From an uncultured Prevotella sp. (lineage in GTDB: Bacteria > Bacteroidota > Bacteroidia > Bacteroidales > Bacteroidaceae), in the NCBI GenBank assembly GCA_905234815.1, contig CAJOIX010000007.1:37113-79567 (forward strand): DNA of 42,455 nucleotides. The letters run 5' to 3'. The position numbers and the translations under genes were made by a program. Below the pieces are notes generated by a model that saw only the letters and a list, made by a program, of their open reading frames with translations, had not been told where the DNA came from and made no database searches. Shown here piece by piece: positions 16,060 to 24,047 of this stretch (the first letter of the stretch is position 1; every line of letters begins with the position of its first letter).

Positions 16060-17127
16060 TTACTCCAAGTGTGTTTTGAACGTCTTGAGGGCGACTGTCA
16101 GTAGCAGCGCGGTCATGGCTACAAGTATGCCGACTTCCTTCATTATCTCGCCGATACCTACACCCATAATCATCAGTTTGCGCATGGCATCAATGTAGTA
16201 GCGGGGTGGTATGAATGCGGCTATCCACTGCAGAACTTGTGGCATCGATTCTATCGGGAACATCATGCCCGAGAGCATCACCACAGGCATCAGTAGCACC
16301 ATGGCCGAGAGCAGCAGGGCCACGAGCTGTGTCTGGGCTATGTTGGAAATGAGCATTCCAAGTGAGAGAGCCAGCAGGATATAGATGGTACTCACCACGA
16401 TGATCAAAAACAGGGAACCCGCGAGCGGAACGCCGAGCACATTGCGTGCCATCAACAAGATGATGAGGAGAATGGCAAAGGCAAGTACCAAATAGGGCAC
16501 AGCCTTGGCTATAATCACCATCAGGGGCTTCACCGGCGATACAAGCAGCACCTCCATCGTGCCGCGTTCCTTTTCGCGGACTATGGAGATCGAAGTCATC
16601 ATGGCGCAGATGAGCATCAGCAACATACCCATGATGGCTGGTACGAAGTTGTAGGCCGATCTCATCTGTGGATTGTAGAGCAGTTTGGTAAAAACAGGTG
16701 AGTGCTGCGCGACATGAGATGAGCTAATGGTCTGCTGTGCATAGTTAATCCACTGCTGGGCCATATTGGGGTCAGAGCCGTCCACAATCAGCTGTACGCC
16801 GCTCTTCTTGCTGGCAAAATCTTTTGCAAACACCACGGCCATGTCTGCTTTCTGACGGCGTATGAGCCGTTCGGCTTTCTGTGGTGTGCTAACGGAGGCG
16901 GTGATGGTGAAATATTCCGACTGAGCCAGTCGCTCTACGGCCTCTTGCGTTTGGTTATCCATCTGTGAGGTTACCACCACCGTGCGCACATTCTTCACGT
17001 CGGTCGTGATGGCAAAGCCGAAGAGAAGCATCATCACCACCGGCATGCCGAAGAGAATGAGCATCGTGCGCTTGTCGCGCAAGATATGCTTGGATTCTTT
17101 GATGACAAAACTGATAAATTGCTTCAT
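16060..17127 (-). CDS. ABC-2 type permease, YbhS-like
   Basis: Second membrane subunit, probably forming a heterodimer with the product of the next gene. It starts MKQFISFVIKESKHILRDKRT, has a first membrane helix at about 22-42, an extracytoplasmic domain, the coupling segment REKERGTMEVLLVSPVKP, then five helices. The length of 355 residues is normal. The ATG at 17127 is preferred to an in-frame TTG at 17142. It is 39 bp after the ATPase gene. The two permeases are paralogues, each with the REKE(R/S)GT loop, which fits the double-ATPase protein beside them. Confidence 0.88.
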   Translation of the reverse strand: MKQFISFVIKESKHILRDKRTMLILFGMPVVMMLLFGFAITTDVKNVRTVVVTSQMDNQTQEAVERLAQSEYFTITASVSTPQKAERLIRRQKADMAVVFAKDFASKKSGVQLIVDGSDPNMAQQWINYAQQTISSSHVAQHSPVFTKLLYNPQMRSAYNFVPAIMGMLLMLICAMMTSISIVREKERGTMEVLLVSPVKPLMVIIAKAVPYLVLAFAILLIILLMARNVLGVPLAGSLFLIIVVSTIYILLALSLGMLISNIAQTQLVALLLSAMVLLMPVVMLSGMMFPIESMPQVLQWIAAFIPPRYYIDAMRKLMIMGVGIGEIMKEVGILVAMTALLLTVALKTFKTHLE

Positions 17128-17166
17128 TATTGTATAATTCAAGCGATAGCAAATAATTCATTTTTC

Positions 17167-18636
17167 TCACGTTCCACTTCTCTTGCCTTGTCGTGCCAGA
17201 TAGGTGAACACATGATCCATGTCGGGCTGATGGAATTGCTGCTTCAGTTCGTCGGGCGTTCCGAGGGCGCTGATTTTTCCGTCAACCATGATGGAGATTC
17301 GGTCGCAGTATTCTGCTTCGTCCATATAGTGGGTGGTGACGAATACGGTGATGCCGCGTTGGGCTGCATCGTAGATGAGTTCCCAGAACTGGCGGCGCGT
17401 GGCAGGGTCAACACCGCCTGTCGGCTCATCGAGGAATACCACGCCTGGTTCGTGGAAGATGCTGACGGAGAAGGCCAGCTTCTGTTTCCACCCTAACGGC
17501 AGACTATTGACCAGTGTGTCTTTGTGTTCCGTGAATTTCAGTCTGCGCAGCAATTCGTCGCACTTCTTGCTTATCTCTTCTTCTTTCATGCCGTAGATAC
17601 CGGCAAAGAGGCGGATGTTCTCGCTTACGGTCAGGTCTTCGTAGAGCGAGAATCGCTGCGACATATAGCCGATGTGCTTCTTGATTTGCTCATGCTCTGT
17701 ACGAATGTCAAATCCGCAGACGCTCCCAGTGCCGCTTGTCGGTTGATTCAGACCAGTCAACATGTGCATGGCTGTGGTCTTGCCGGCTCCATTGGCACCG
17801 AGGAATCCGAAAATCTCGCCTTTCTTTACGGTGAATGAAATATCGTCAACGGCATGAAATGTGCCGAAGGCTTTCACCAAGTGTGAGACGGAGATAATAT
17901 TTTCGCTCTCTCTGTTCGTTGCTTTGGGGTCTTCACTTTTGTTGAGCCCTGGCGGATTGAAGATATCCTTAAAGCGTTCAAGAATGTTCTCTGGTGTATC
18001 GATACCCTTTATCTGGCCGTGGTCGAGAAAAGCCACATGCTCGCAGCAGCGCACTTCGTCGAGATAAGGCGTTGAGGTCACGATGGTGATGTCCCGCTCC
18101 TTCAGTGTGCCAAGCATTTCCCATAATTCTTTGCGGCTCACAGGGTCAACACCCGTGGTTGGTTCGTCGAGGAGGAGCACACTCGGACTATGCACCAAGG
18201 CGCAGCTCAATGCCAGTTTCTGTTTCATTCCGCCCGACAAAGCTCCGGCCTTGCGATTGCGGAATCGTTCTATTTGCGAGTAGATGGCTTTGATCGAGTC
18301 GTAGCCTTCATCGACGGTTGTTCCGAAGAGCGTGGCAAAGAACTTCAGATTCTCTTCGACAGTCAGGTCCTGGTATAGCGAGAACTTGCCTGGCATATAG
18401 CCCACTCGGCAGCGCACCTCCCGCATCTGTCTGACAACATCGAAGCCGTCAACCGATGCCTGTCCCGCTTCAGGCAGTAGCAGCGAACAGAGAATGCGAA
18501 ACATTGAAGTCTTGCCAGCCCCGTCAGGACCAATGAGCCCGAACACCTCGCCTTTCGCAACGGAGAACGAAACATCGTCGAGGGCCTTCGTCCTGCCGTA
18601 GCTCTTACTTACATGATTCACTTCTATTGCATTCAT
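17167..18636 (-). CDS. ABC exporter ATPase with two fused nucleotide-binding domains, YbhF-like
   Basis: Cytosolic motor of the exporter. Domain 1 (about residues 1-220) has Walker A GPDGAGKTS, signature LSGGMKQKL and Walker B LLLDEPTTGVD. Domain 2 (about 250-489) has Walker A GANGAGKTT and Walker B VVFLDEPTGGVD, but its signature is degenerate (LPLGWKQKL instead of LSGGQ), as I recall for YbhF relatives, so the two sites are probably unequal. I chose the ATG at 18636 (MNAIEVNHVSKSYG). A GTG at 18675 directly abuts the TGA of the preceding gene and would add 13 residues with translational coupling; it remains possible. Confidence 0.9.
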   Translation of the reverse strand: MNAIEVNHVSKSYGRTKALDDVSFSVAKGEVFGLIGPDGAGKTSMFRILCSLLLPEAGQASVDGFDVVRQMREVRCRVGYMPGKFSLYQDLTVEENLKFFATLFGTTVDEGYDSIKAIYSQIERFRNRKAGALSGGMKQKLALSCALVHSPSVLLLDEPTTGVDPVSRKELWEMLGTLKERDITIVTSTPYLDEVRCCEHVAFLDHGQIKGIDTPENILERFKDIFNPPGLNKSEDPKATNRESENIISVSHLVKAFGTFHAVDDISFTVKKGEIFGFLGANGAGKTTAMHMLTGLNQPTSGTGSVCGFDIRTEHEQIKKHIGYMSQRFSLYEDLTVSENIRLFAGIYGMKEEEISKKCDELLRRLKFTEHKDTLVNSLPLGWKQKLAFSVSIFHEPGVVFLDEPTGGVDPATRRQFWELIYDAAQRGITVFVTTHYMDEAEYCDRISIMVDGKISALGTPDELKQQFHQPDMDHVFTYLARQGKRSGT

Positions 18637-18675
18637 GGCGACAGTAGATAATTCGCTATGTTTTTTTCTGTTCAC

Positions 18676-19569
18676 TCAAAAAGAAACTTCGCCGTACATT
18701 CCTATTTTAATGTAGCCGTCGTTCTTTACAGCTATCTTCACGGCATAGACCAAGTCAGCTCGCTCATCGTCGGTAAGGATGGTCTTGGGCGTGAACTCTG
18801 AGCGTGAGGAAATCCACGCAATGGTGCCCTCGTATTCCTTCTTCTGTTGGTTGCCATAGTCGGCAAACACTTTTACTTTCTGTCCTAACTTGATACTTTT
18901 CAGTTGGGCGGAAGTGACGTAGGCTCGCAGAAAAACAGTTTCCGTGTCAGCTATCTTGAACAGCGGTTTGCCCACGGTTACAAATTCGCCGCGCTCCACA
19001 TATTTCTCCAATACCGTGCCCTTGGTGGGTGTCACAATGTGACACTTGCGGAGCATTTCTTTCAGTTGGTTCACCTGAACCTCAGCAGCAGCGGTCTGCT
19101 TGTCGAGCGCACGCGAGTTGGTTGAGAGCGAAGAGATTTGCGCGTCGAGTTGGCGCTGCAGTACCTGCACTTGGCTCGTGGCGTCGTCGAGCATCTTGCT
19201 GGGTGCTGCGCCATCGGCCACCAGGTCCTTGTATCGTTGCTCTTCGTGGCGCGCCTTGGCCAACTGCTGACGGGTGGCCGCAATCTGCCGCTCCATGTCG
19301 GGCTTCTGACTCTGATACACCTCTTTCGTCACTTCCAGTTGCTGTATCTTCAACCAAGTCTGCGTAGTGTCGATGACGCCCACCTCGCTGTCTTGGCCCA
19401 CCTCGTTGCCTTCGGTGATGTTGAACGACAGCAGGGCCCCGCTTTGTTCTGCAAACACAGTTGTCTCCGTGGCCTCAAAGGTGCCGGTGGCATCGTATGC
19501 TTTCTCGTTTTCTCCGCAGGCAACCATCATCAGGGCTGCGCCTGCCAGTGCCAGGATCTTTCTCATCAT
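18676..19569 (-). CDS. HlyD-family periplasmic adaptor lipoprotein, YbhG-like
   Basis: Links the inner-membrane ABC pump to the outer-membrane channel. It has a lipoprotein signal (ALAGAALMMVAC), then a biotinyl-lipoyl half-motif (EQSGALLSFNITEGNEV), a helical hairpin with heptad-like pattern at about residues 75-175, the second lipoyl half (VTPTKGTVLEKYVERGEFV), and a beta-barrel domain ending GMYGEVSF. The 297-residue length fits YbhG. It lies between the TolC-like gene (11 bp) and the ATPase. Confidence 0.9.
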   Translation of the reverse strand: MMRKILALAGAALMMVACGENEKAYDATGTFEATETTVFAEQSGALLSFNITEGNEVGQDSEVGVIDTTQTWLKIQQLEVTKEVYQSQKPDMERQIAATRQQLAKARHEEQRYKDLVADGAAPSKMLDDATSQVQVLQRQLDAQISSLSTNSRALDKQTAAAEVQVNQLKEMLRKCHIVTPTKGTVLEKYVERGEFVTVGKPLFKIADTETVFLRAYVTSAQLKSIKLGQKVKVFADYGNQQKKEYEGTIAWISSRSEFTPKTILTDDERADLVYAVKIAVKNDGYIKIGMYGEVSF

Positions 19570-19580
19570 GATCTTTTATT

Positions 19581-20861
19581 TTAATTGTTTGTAGTAAATT
19601 TATTATCGTAGATGGCCTTCAGCATTTCTATCTGGTGTATCAGCAACTGCAGGCGGGCCGAGTTCTCTTGATTTATGTCGCGCATCAGGTCGTTCACGTC
19701 TATGATGCCGTGAGCGAGTTTCGACTCAGCAGCCTTTCTGACAGCCGACCGCAACACGATAATCTGCTCGTCGTCGGCCATCATCTTCCTGTAGCGGTCT
19801 ATTTCTTCTTGCTGCTGTATTTGCTCCAGACGATTGTTGAAGAGGAACACCTCGCGGTTTGACTCGGCTAACTCTTGCTGCAAATGGAGTTTCGCTTTGT
19901 CGTTCTTGCGCGTATAGAGCCCTCCGATGTTCCATGTCAGACGGGCGCCTACCATGCCGTTCAAGCTCCATTTATGCGCCATCATGTCGTCAAACATATT
20001 GTAGCCCGGGTAGCCATAATAGCCCTGTACGAACACTCCGAGCTTAGGCATCAGTGCTGCATTGAGCCCTTTCTTCTGTGCGTCGGCCAGTCGGAGTTGT
20101 GCATCAAAGAATCGCATCTCCGGCCTTTGGCTTATAGGCTGCGCGGCCACTGTAGTCTCCGCAGGCTTCTGCACGCTCTTCACCTCAATGCCGCAGAATG
20201 TTGACAGCATGGTCAGCAACATTCTTTTTTGCGATTCCAGATAGGTGGATTGCTGCACTACATTCAGCCGCTCAGCCTTCACCGACTGCCAGTCGCTCTC
20301 GGCAGCGGTGCCGCTTTTCAGCATTGCCTGCAGCTTCTGCTCGTTGCTGGTCAGCAGTTCTTGCAGGTCCTTGTTCAGCTGTATCTGTGCTTCAAGCATG
20401 AGCAGCGAGAAGTACATCTCGTTTACGCGGCAACGCACGGCATATAGATTCACTTCTGTCTGTGCCCTCTCCACGTTGCCCTGTTCGCGGGCTATAGCTT
20501 TCCTGCTGCTGATGGCGCCGCCGTCGAAGATAGTCTGCTGCACGTCGATGCCCACGCGGTACTGATCTTTCTTCAGTCCTTTCATATTCATGCCAGTGCC
20601 CGCCATCATGTTCTTCATTTGGTCAGGCCATGCCATTACGTCGCTCTGGTATGTAGCCTGTGCCTGCGCCGACACCTGTGGCAGCCAGCCTTTCTGAATA
20701 TTGGCTATCGTCAGTTCTGTGGTCTTTTCTATGAGACCATACTGCCGTATCAGCGGATAATTCTGCTCAGCAGCCCGCCAACATTCCTCCAAGGTCTGCC
20801 CCATGGCTGATATGCCTACTGCGCAGAAGACGAAAATGAGGATTTTTTTCTTCATATTCAT
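19581..20861 (-). CDS. TolC-like outer-membrane efflux protein
   Basis: Outer-membrane channel expected to complete the tripartite exporter. From MNMKKK it has a Sec signal (ILIFVFCAVGISAMG, cleavage before QTLEEC) and two OEP-type repeats, with the usual TLEECWRAAEQNYPLI start, long coiled helices (about residues 140-225 and 330-415) and a conserved Gly/Tyr-rich strand region (VFVQGYYGYPGYNMF). Total length is about 427 residues. The open frame runs 31 codons further upstream, but that part lacks a signal sequence and overlaps the promoter. It is first in the five-gene operon: OMF, adaptor, double ATPase, two permeases. Confidence 0.88.
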   Translation of the reverse strand: MNMKKKILIFVFCAVGISAMGQTLEECWRAAEQNYPLIRQYGLIEKTTELTIANIQKGWLPQVSAQAQATYQSDVMAWPDQMKNMMAGTGMNMKGLKKDQYRVGIDVQQTIFDGGAISSRKAIAREQGNVERAQTEVNLYAVRCRVNEMYFSLLMLEAQIQLNKDLQELLTSNEQKLQAMLKSGTAAESDWQSVKAERLNVVQQSTYLESQKRMLLTMLSTFCGIEVKSVQKPAETTVAAQPISQRPEMRFFDAQLRLADAQKKGLNAALMPKLGVFVQGYYGYPGYNMFDDMMAHKWSLNGMVGARLTWNIGGLYTRKNDKAKLHLQQELAESNREVFLFNNRLEQIQQQEEIDRYRKMMADDEQIIVLRSAVRKAAESKLAHGIIDVNDLMRDINQENSARLQLLIHQIEMLKAIYDNKFTTNN

Positions 20862-20932
20862 ATCGTTTTTATTGATTTCCAACATGCAACAATACCCCGT
20901 ATAAGACGGGTGGAGCATATTCCGCTCTGGCA

Positions 20933-20940
20933 CAAAGATA
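20933..20940 (-). promoter_or_regulatory. -7 box of the exporter operon (TATCTTTG)
   Basis: Minus-strand TATCTTTG fits TAnnTTTG, 71 bases ahead of the TolC-like start. The leader contains a small hairpin (CCCGT/ACGGG near 20896-20910). No clear -33 element. Confidence 0.5.
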
Positions 20941-20947
20941 AGAATTA

Positions 20948-20980
20948 TTTGCATGTAATGCTCCGAAATAAGTATTTTTG
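20948..20980 (+). promoter_or_regulatory. crcB promoter (TTTG-N21-TATTTTTG)
   Basis: TTTG (20948-20951), 21 bp, then TATTTTTG (20973-20980). It is divergent from the exporter promoter, and the two overlap within 50 bp. Confidence 0.65.
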
Positions 20981-21019
20981 TACCAAAGTTTAATACCGCA
21001 GGAATATAAATCGGAATTT

Positions 21020-21394
21020 ATGAACATGATTAAAGATATCGTCTTAGTTGGAATAGGTAGTGGCCTTGGAGGAATCTGCCGCTACCTGATATCACTTTTG
21101 ATGAGTCAAGTACGAAGTGGATTCCCATGGGGGACATTTGTAGTTAATGTTGCAGGTTGTCTTCTCATTGGTTTATTGTGGGGAGTCACGAGCCGCGCCC
21201 ATAACTTATCTCCATCTTTCTCTTTGTTCCTTATGGTCGGCTTTTGTGGTGGATTCACTACATTCTCAACATTCTCTAAAGAAGGATTGAGTCTGCTACA
21301 AGCCGATAACTATCTGCTCTTCACGTTATATGTATTAGGGAGCGTGGTGTTAGGTTTGGCGGCAGTAGGTTTAGGATATATAGCAACCAAGTAA
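21020..21394 (+). CDS. crcB: Fluoride channel CrcB/Fluc
   Basis: Small dual-topology membrane protein that lets cytoplasmic fluoride leak out. The 124 residues hold four membrane segments and the family landmarks GIGSGLGGICRYL, WGTFVVNVAGC and GFCGGFTTFSTFS (the polar track and phenylalanine box). The ATG at 21020 is chosen because the conserved region starts there; upstream in-frame codons begin inside the promoter. The leader of about 35 nt is too short for a fluoride riboswitch and shows none. A hairpin overlapping repeat array B may end the transcript. Confidence 0.93.
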   Translation: MNMIKDIVLVGIGSGLGGICRYLISLLMSQVRSGFPWGTFVVNVAGCLLIGLLWGVTSRAHNLSPSFSLFLMVGFCGGFTTFSTFSKEGLSLLQADNYLLFTLYVLGSVVLGLAAVGLGYIATK

Positions 21395-21558
21395 ATTCCA
21401 ATTTATCCGACAATTGTCAGATAGCAGCAGACAGTCCTGAGGGCACTTGTCAAGATTGCCGATTTTGCAGTTTTATCTGTTGTTCTCGTTGCTTTCTTTC
21501 TGACGAAAAACGTAAATTTCTTTCTTATTGAAAATCAGACACTTAGTAATCGTGTCCT

Positions 21559-21633
21559 AAAAGCTATGCTTTTGGCCTCCAAAAGCATAGCTTTTGAAGC
21601 GCAAAACCTATGCTTTTGAAAACCTATAGTTTT
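21559..21633. repeat. Array B: four palindromic units, last one out of register
   Basis: Units at 21559 (AAAAGCTATGCTTTT), 21581 (AAAAGCATAGCTTTT) and 21603 (AAAACCTATGCTTTT) keep the 22-bp period. A fourth, diverged unit (AAAACCTATAGTTTT) sits at 21619. Units 1 and 2 are exact reverse complements and, with spacer GGCCTCC, can form a 17-bp stem with a 3-nt loop. It lies between the convergent crcB and methyltransferase genes. Confidence 0.9.
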
Positions 21634-21647
21634 TAGGTTGTTTTTTT
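21619..21647 (+). terminator. Possible crcB terminator merged with array B
   Basis: AACCTA (21621-21626) pairs with TAGGTT (21634-21639), followed by G and seven T (21641-21647). The stem is short and AT-rich. It is formed by the diverged last unit of the array. Confidence 0.5.
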
Positions 21648-21681
21648 AAGAAATGGAATGACGATTTTTTTTGATATAAAT

Positions 21682-22719
21682 TTATCTTGTTATATCTATA
21701 AAATCATATTCCTTTTCATCGGGAAAAATACCTCCAGCGATATCAAAATTTTTCTGTATTATTCTTATTGCAGCATCTGAAACATCTACTCCAATCCATC
21801 TTCTTCCCATCTGTGCTGCGGTAACTAATGTTCCGCCTGATCCAGCAAAACAGTCTAAAACGATAGATGATTCATCAGAAGAAGCCTCAATGATTGTCTT
21901 CAACATTTCTTTATTCTTCTCTGTAGGATATGTCGGGTATGCCGGATCTTTAAAATCCCAGATATCCTGCATTTTCTTAGTTGCATGCTCATCAGCATAA
22001 TTTATCTTCCTTGGATTGCCTGTGGCCGACCATTCAATTAGCCCAGCCTTGTCCAAGCGTTCTAATTCCTCAACACTGCATCGCCAATGTCGCCCTTGAG
22101 GAGGATAAATACCCTTGAAGGGAAGAGCAGATTCTCCTTTTTGAGTTTCGCCAGGAGCATGAATCGGTACTGTGGTGTATCTCCTTCCATACTTATCTAT
22201 TTTGGGATATAGCCGTTCTATTTCCTCTTGTTTCATCGGTATGCGGGGTTCGTGCCATATTGGAGTACGTGTTTTAGTGTAGAATAATATCATATCTTTG
22301 ATATTACCATATCCTACGCGAGAAAAATTTTTAGGGTTGCATTTGATTCTTGTAATGTCATTTCTAAACATATCATTGCCAAAAATGTCATCAAGCATTA
22401 CCTTTACATAGTGCCCAATCTTGTAATCGATATGTAAGTAGAGAGAACCCTGCTCAGAAAGCAGGTCGTAAATTACTTCTATTCGTTGTTTTAAGAAGTT
22501 AATGAACTCCGCTCCTTTTAGCGTGTCGGTATACGCTATTGTCCCTTCTCCTGCTTTACTTATTGTGGCTGTTCTGCCTGAGGAGTCGATGGAAAAAGAA
22601 CCGCCGGTGGCAAAGGGAGGATCAATGTAAACTAAATCTATTTTATTTCGTAGTTGTAACTCGTCGCGGAGCATCTTCAAAGCGGCCAGATTATCTCCTT
22701 TTATCAGTAAGTTTTTCAT
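21682..22719 (-). CDS. Type II DNA methyltransferase, beta-class (probably N6-adenine)
   Basis: Modifies the host genome to protect it from the adjacent nuclease. The order of motifs is that of beta-class amino-methyltransferases: catalytic motif IV DPPF at residues 33-36, a central variable target-recognition region (about 130-255), then the SAM-binding motif I LDCFAGSGGT near residue 290 and RRWIGVD. DPPF is usual for N6-adenine enzymes, though N4-cytosine activity is possible. Length 345. It starts one base after the stop of the restriction gene, so translation is likely coupled. Base composition is clearly more AT-rich than the flanking genes, consistent with horizontal gain. Confidence 0.9.
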   Translation of the reverse strand: MKNLLIKGDNLAALKMLRDELQLRNKIDLVYIDPPFATGGSFSIDSSGRTATISKAGEGTIAYTDTLKGAEFINFLKQRIEVIYDLLSEQGSLYLHIDYKIGHYVKVMLDDIFGNDMFRNDITRIKCNPKNFSRVGYGNIKDMILFYTKTRTPIWHEPRIPMKQEEIERLYPKIDKYGRRYTTVPIHAPGETQKGESALPFKGIYPPQGRHWRCSVEELERLDKAGLIEWSATGNPRKINYADEHATKKMQDIWDFKDPAYPTYPTEKNKEMLKTIIEASSDESSIVLDCFAGSGGTLVTAAQMGRRWIGVDVSDAAIRIIQKNFDIAGGIFPDEKEYDFIDITR

Positions 22720-22720
22720 G

Positions 22721-23503
22721 TCAGATTTGATAAAGAAAATCTCTTAATAACAGTGCGCTTAAAATCGGCTTATCAGATTCTAATAGTTCTTTATGTATTT
22801 TGTTTTTGCTTTTAATGTACGGAACCCCATCTATAACTGCTATTTTTACCACTCCATCTGCCACAGGCTCTTTCAGTGTGTCCATAGCATCATTGAATTG
22901 TGCGTTTTGATGTCCACCGTCATCAGATATAAATTTGGCTTCACCGATTACATATTTCCCATTAAATCGCCCTACAAAATCTAAACCCTTTTTACGCTTG
23001 AAACCAAGCATCTTGGCTGCAAAATCCTTCAATTCTTTATCAGAACCATCAAGAATAGCATTACCCGAACCACTCAAGAACTCCTTTTCATTTACTGGGG
23101 CTAACCCTATGGCCTTAGTGTGTAACCAATTTCGAAACATGGGGCCAATCTGTCTGTTTGTTTCTTTGGGTTGTGAGCAGTTCTCATAAATTTTTTTTAA
23201 GCCCAATTCATATAGACGACCGCATATTCGGTTCACTGTCTGGGGATTCCTTTCTAAAGCTGATGGATCTTTCCTTAGATATGCAACAAAGCTATCTTTT
23301 ATGGGGAAGAGCTTTAATTGCAAGAGGGCTTGGATAAGACGTACATTATCCTGATTGTAAAATTCTTGTTCAACCGTCTGAAATACAGATTGATCAATGT
23401 CACGTTGCCCTCCAGAGATTATTGGATAGACCCTGTATAATTGGTCTAAATAATCCCTTTGATTAGCATACTCAATGCTTAATTGTGTCCAATAATTTGC
23501 CAT
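22721..23503 (-). CDS. Type II restriction endonuclease (possibly Tsp45I-like)
   Basis: Predicted cognate nuclease of the neighbouring methyltransferase. The 260-residue protein starts MANYWTQLSIEYANQRDYLDQLY and contains a PD-(D/E)xK-type core: D175 in GLDFVGRFNGKYV followed by E188-A-K190 in IGEAKF, the spacing expected of an acidic residue, a beta-hairpin and ExK. The overall sequence reminds me of the Tsp45I family (recognition GTSAC), but this is from memory and not verified, so the target site is uncertain. It is the first gene of the two-gene unit. An unusual set of inverted repeats lies directly upstream (23546-23724). Confidence 0.8.
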   Translation of the reverse strand: MANYWTQLSIEYANQRDYLDQLYRVYPIISGGQRDIDQSVFQTVEQEFYNQDNVRLIQALLQLKLFPIKDSFVAYLRKDPSALERNPQTVNRICGRLYELGLKKIYENCSQPKETNRQIGPMFRNWLHTKAIGLAPVNEKEFLSGSGNAILDGSDKELKDFAAKMLGFKRKKGLDFVGRFNGKYVIGEAKFISDDGGHQNAQFNDAMDTLKEPVADGVVKIAVIDGVPYIKSKNKIHKELLESDKPILSALLLRDFLYQI

Positions 23504-23545
23504 ATATCTTCAAATCATGGCAAAAGCACTTATAAGGTGTGTTTT

Positions 23546-23724
23546 GACGGGATTCTTCTTAAGGCTCTATATTCAAAAGAAGCGTGAACGCCCATTTGAA
23601 TATAGAGGCCCTGAGAAAGCCCGTCATCACCAAATGAGTTATGTCCACGCCTATATGCGCAGACATCAACAATTTATTCTTTGGTGATGACTATTGTCAG
23701 AAAGTTCTCAGGTTTCTATATTCA
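23546..23724. other. Structured intergenic region with competing inverted repeats upstream of the restriction gene
   Basis: No gene is seen in 23504-24047. Within it CTCTATATTCAAA (23565-23577) pairs with 23595-23607 (13 bp, inner GCG/CGC hairpin). CCTGAGAA (23610-23617) pairs with 23705-23712, and TCATCACCAAA (23624-23634) pairs with 23680-23690. A third copy TCTATATTCA (23715-23724) can pair with 23597-23606 in place of the first arm. GACGGG (23546-23551) can pair with CCCGTC (23620-23625), crossing the second stem. The pattern suggests a folded RNA or a switchable leader. I do not recognise the family. Confidence 0.55.
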
Positions 23725-23924
23725 CCGAATAACTGCTAATGCTGTCAGTTAATATCCCTCAAAAATTCGCAACACTTCCGATGTTTATGTCATTCATATT
23801 GCATCTACAAAAATACACAAATCTATTTATAATTCAATAAAATGATGCAGTTTTTGTGCAAAAAGTCTGTGAAGAGTGAAATAGAAATCCCCTCAAAATC
23901 TCAAAAGCCTTGCACTTCTGATGC

Positions 23925-23965
23925 CGGCAAGACTTCTGCGCACGGCATTAGCCGGCCGACGGCAA
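23925..23965. repeat. GC-rich intergenic element, copy 2
   Basis: The minus strand carries TTGCCGTCGGCCGGCTAAT (23965-23947), matching 3935-3952 except for one extra and one changed base, and AAGTCTTGCCG (23935-23925). It sits just outside the terminator of the DUF349 operon. Confidence 0.4.
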
Positions 23966-23968
23966 ACA

Positions 23969-24006
23969 AAAAAAGCGCCACCGTGTGGAAACGGTGGCGC
24001 TTTTTG
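23969..24006. terminator. Terminator of the rimP-nusA-infB-DUF349 operon
   Basis: Perfect 14-bp stem AAAAGCGCCACCGT (23971-23984) with 23991-24004, 6-nt loop, flanked by A and T runs. It would work in either direction. Confidence 0.9.
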
Positions 24007-24047
24007 TCTTCTCAGCCCTCTCGATGGGGAAGGGCAGGAGCGTCGTC

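Noticed and set aside
18637..18675. GTG start of the double ATPase at 18675
   Set aside because: It abuts the preceding stop and could couple translation, but the ABC domain begins at the ATG at 18636 and the extra 13 residues resemble no family sequence; kept only as an alternative.
20981..21019. Fluoride riboswitch upstream of crcB
   Set aside because: The leader is only about 35 nt and lacks the conserved crcB-motif pseudoknot sequences.
23565..23724. Omega-RNA/HEARO-type guide RNA
   Set aside because: A hairpin followed by CTGAGA gave a faint resemblance, but no IscB or TnpB-like gene is nearby and the rest does not match what I remember of that RNA.
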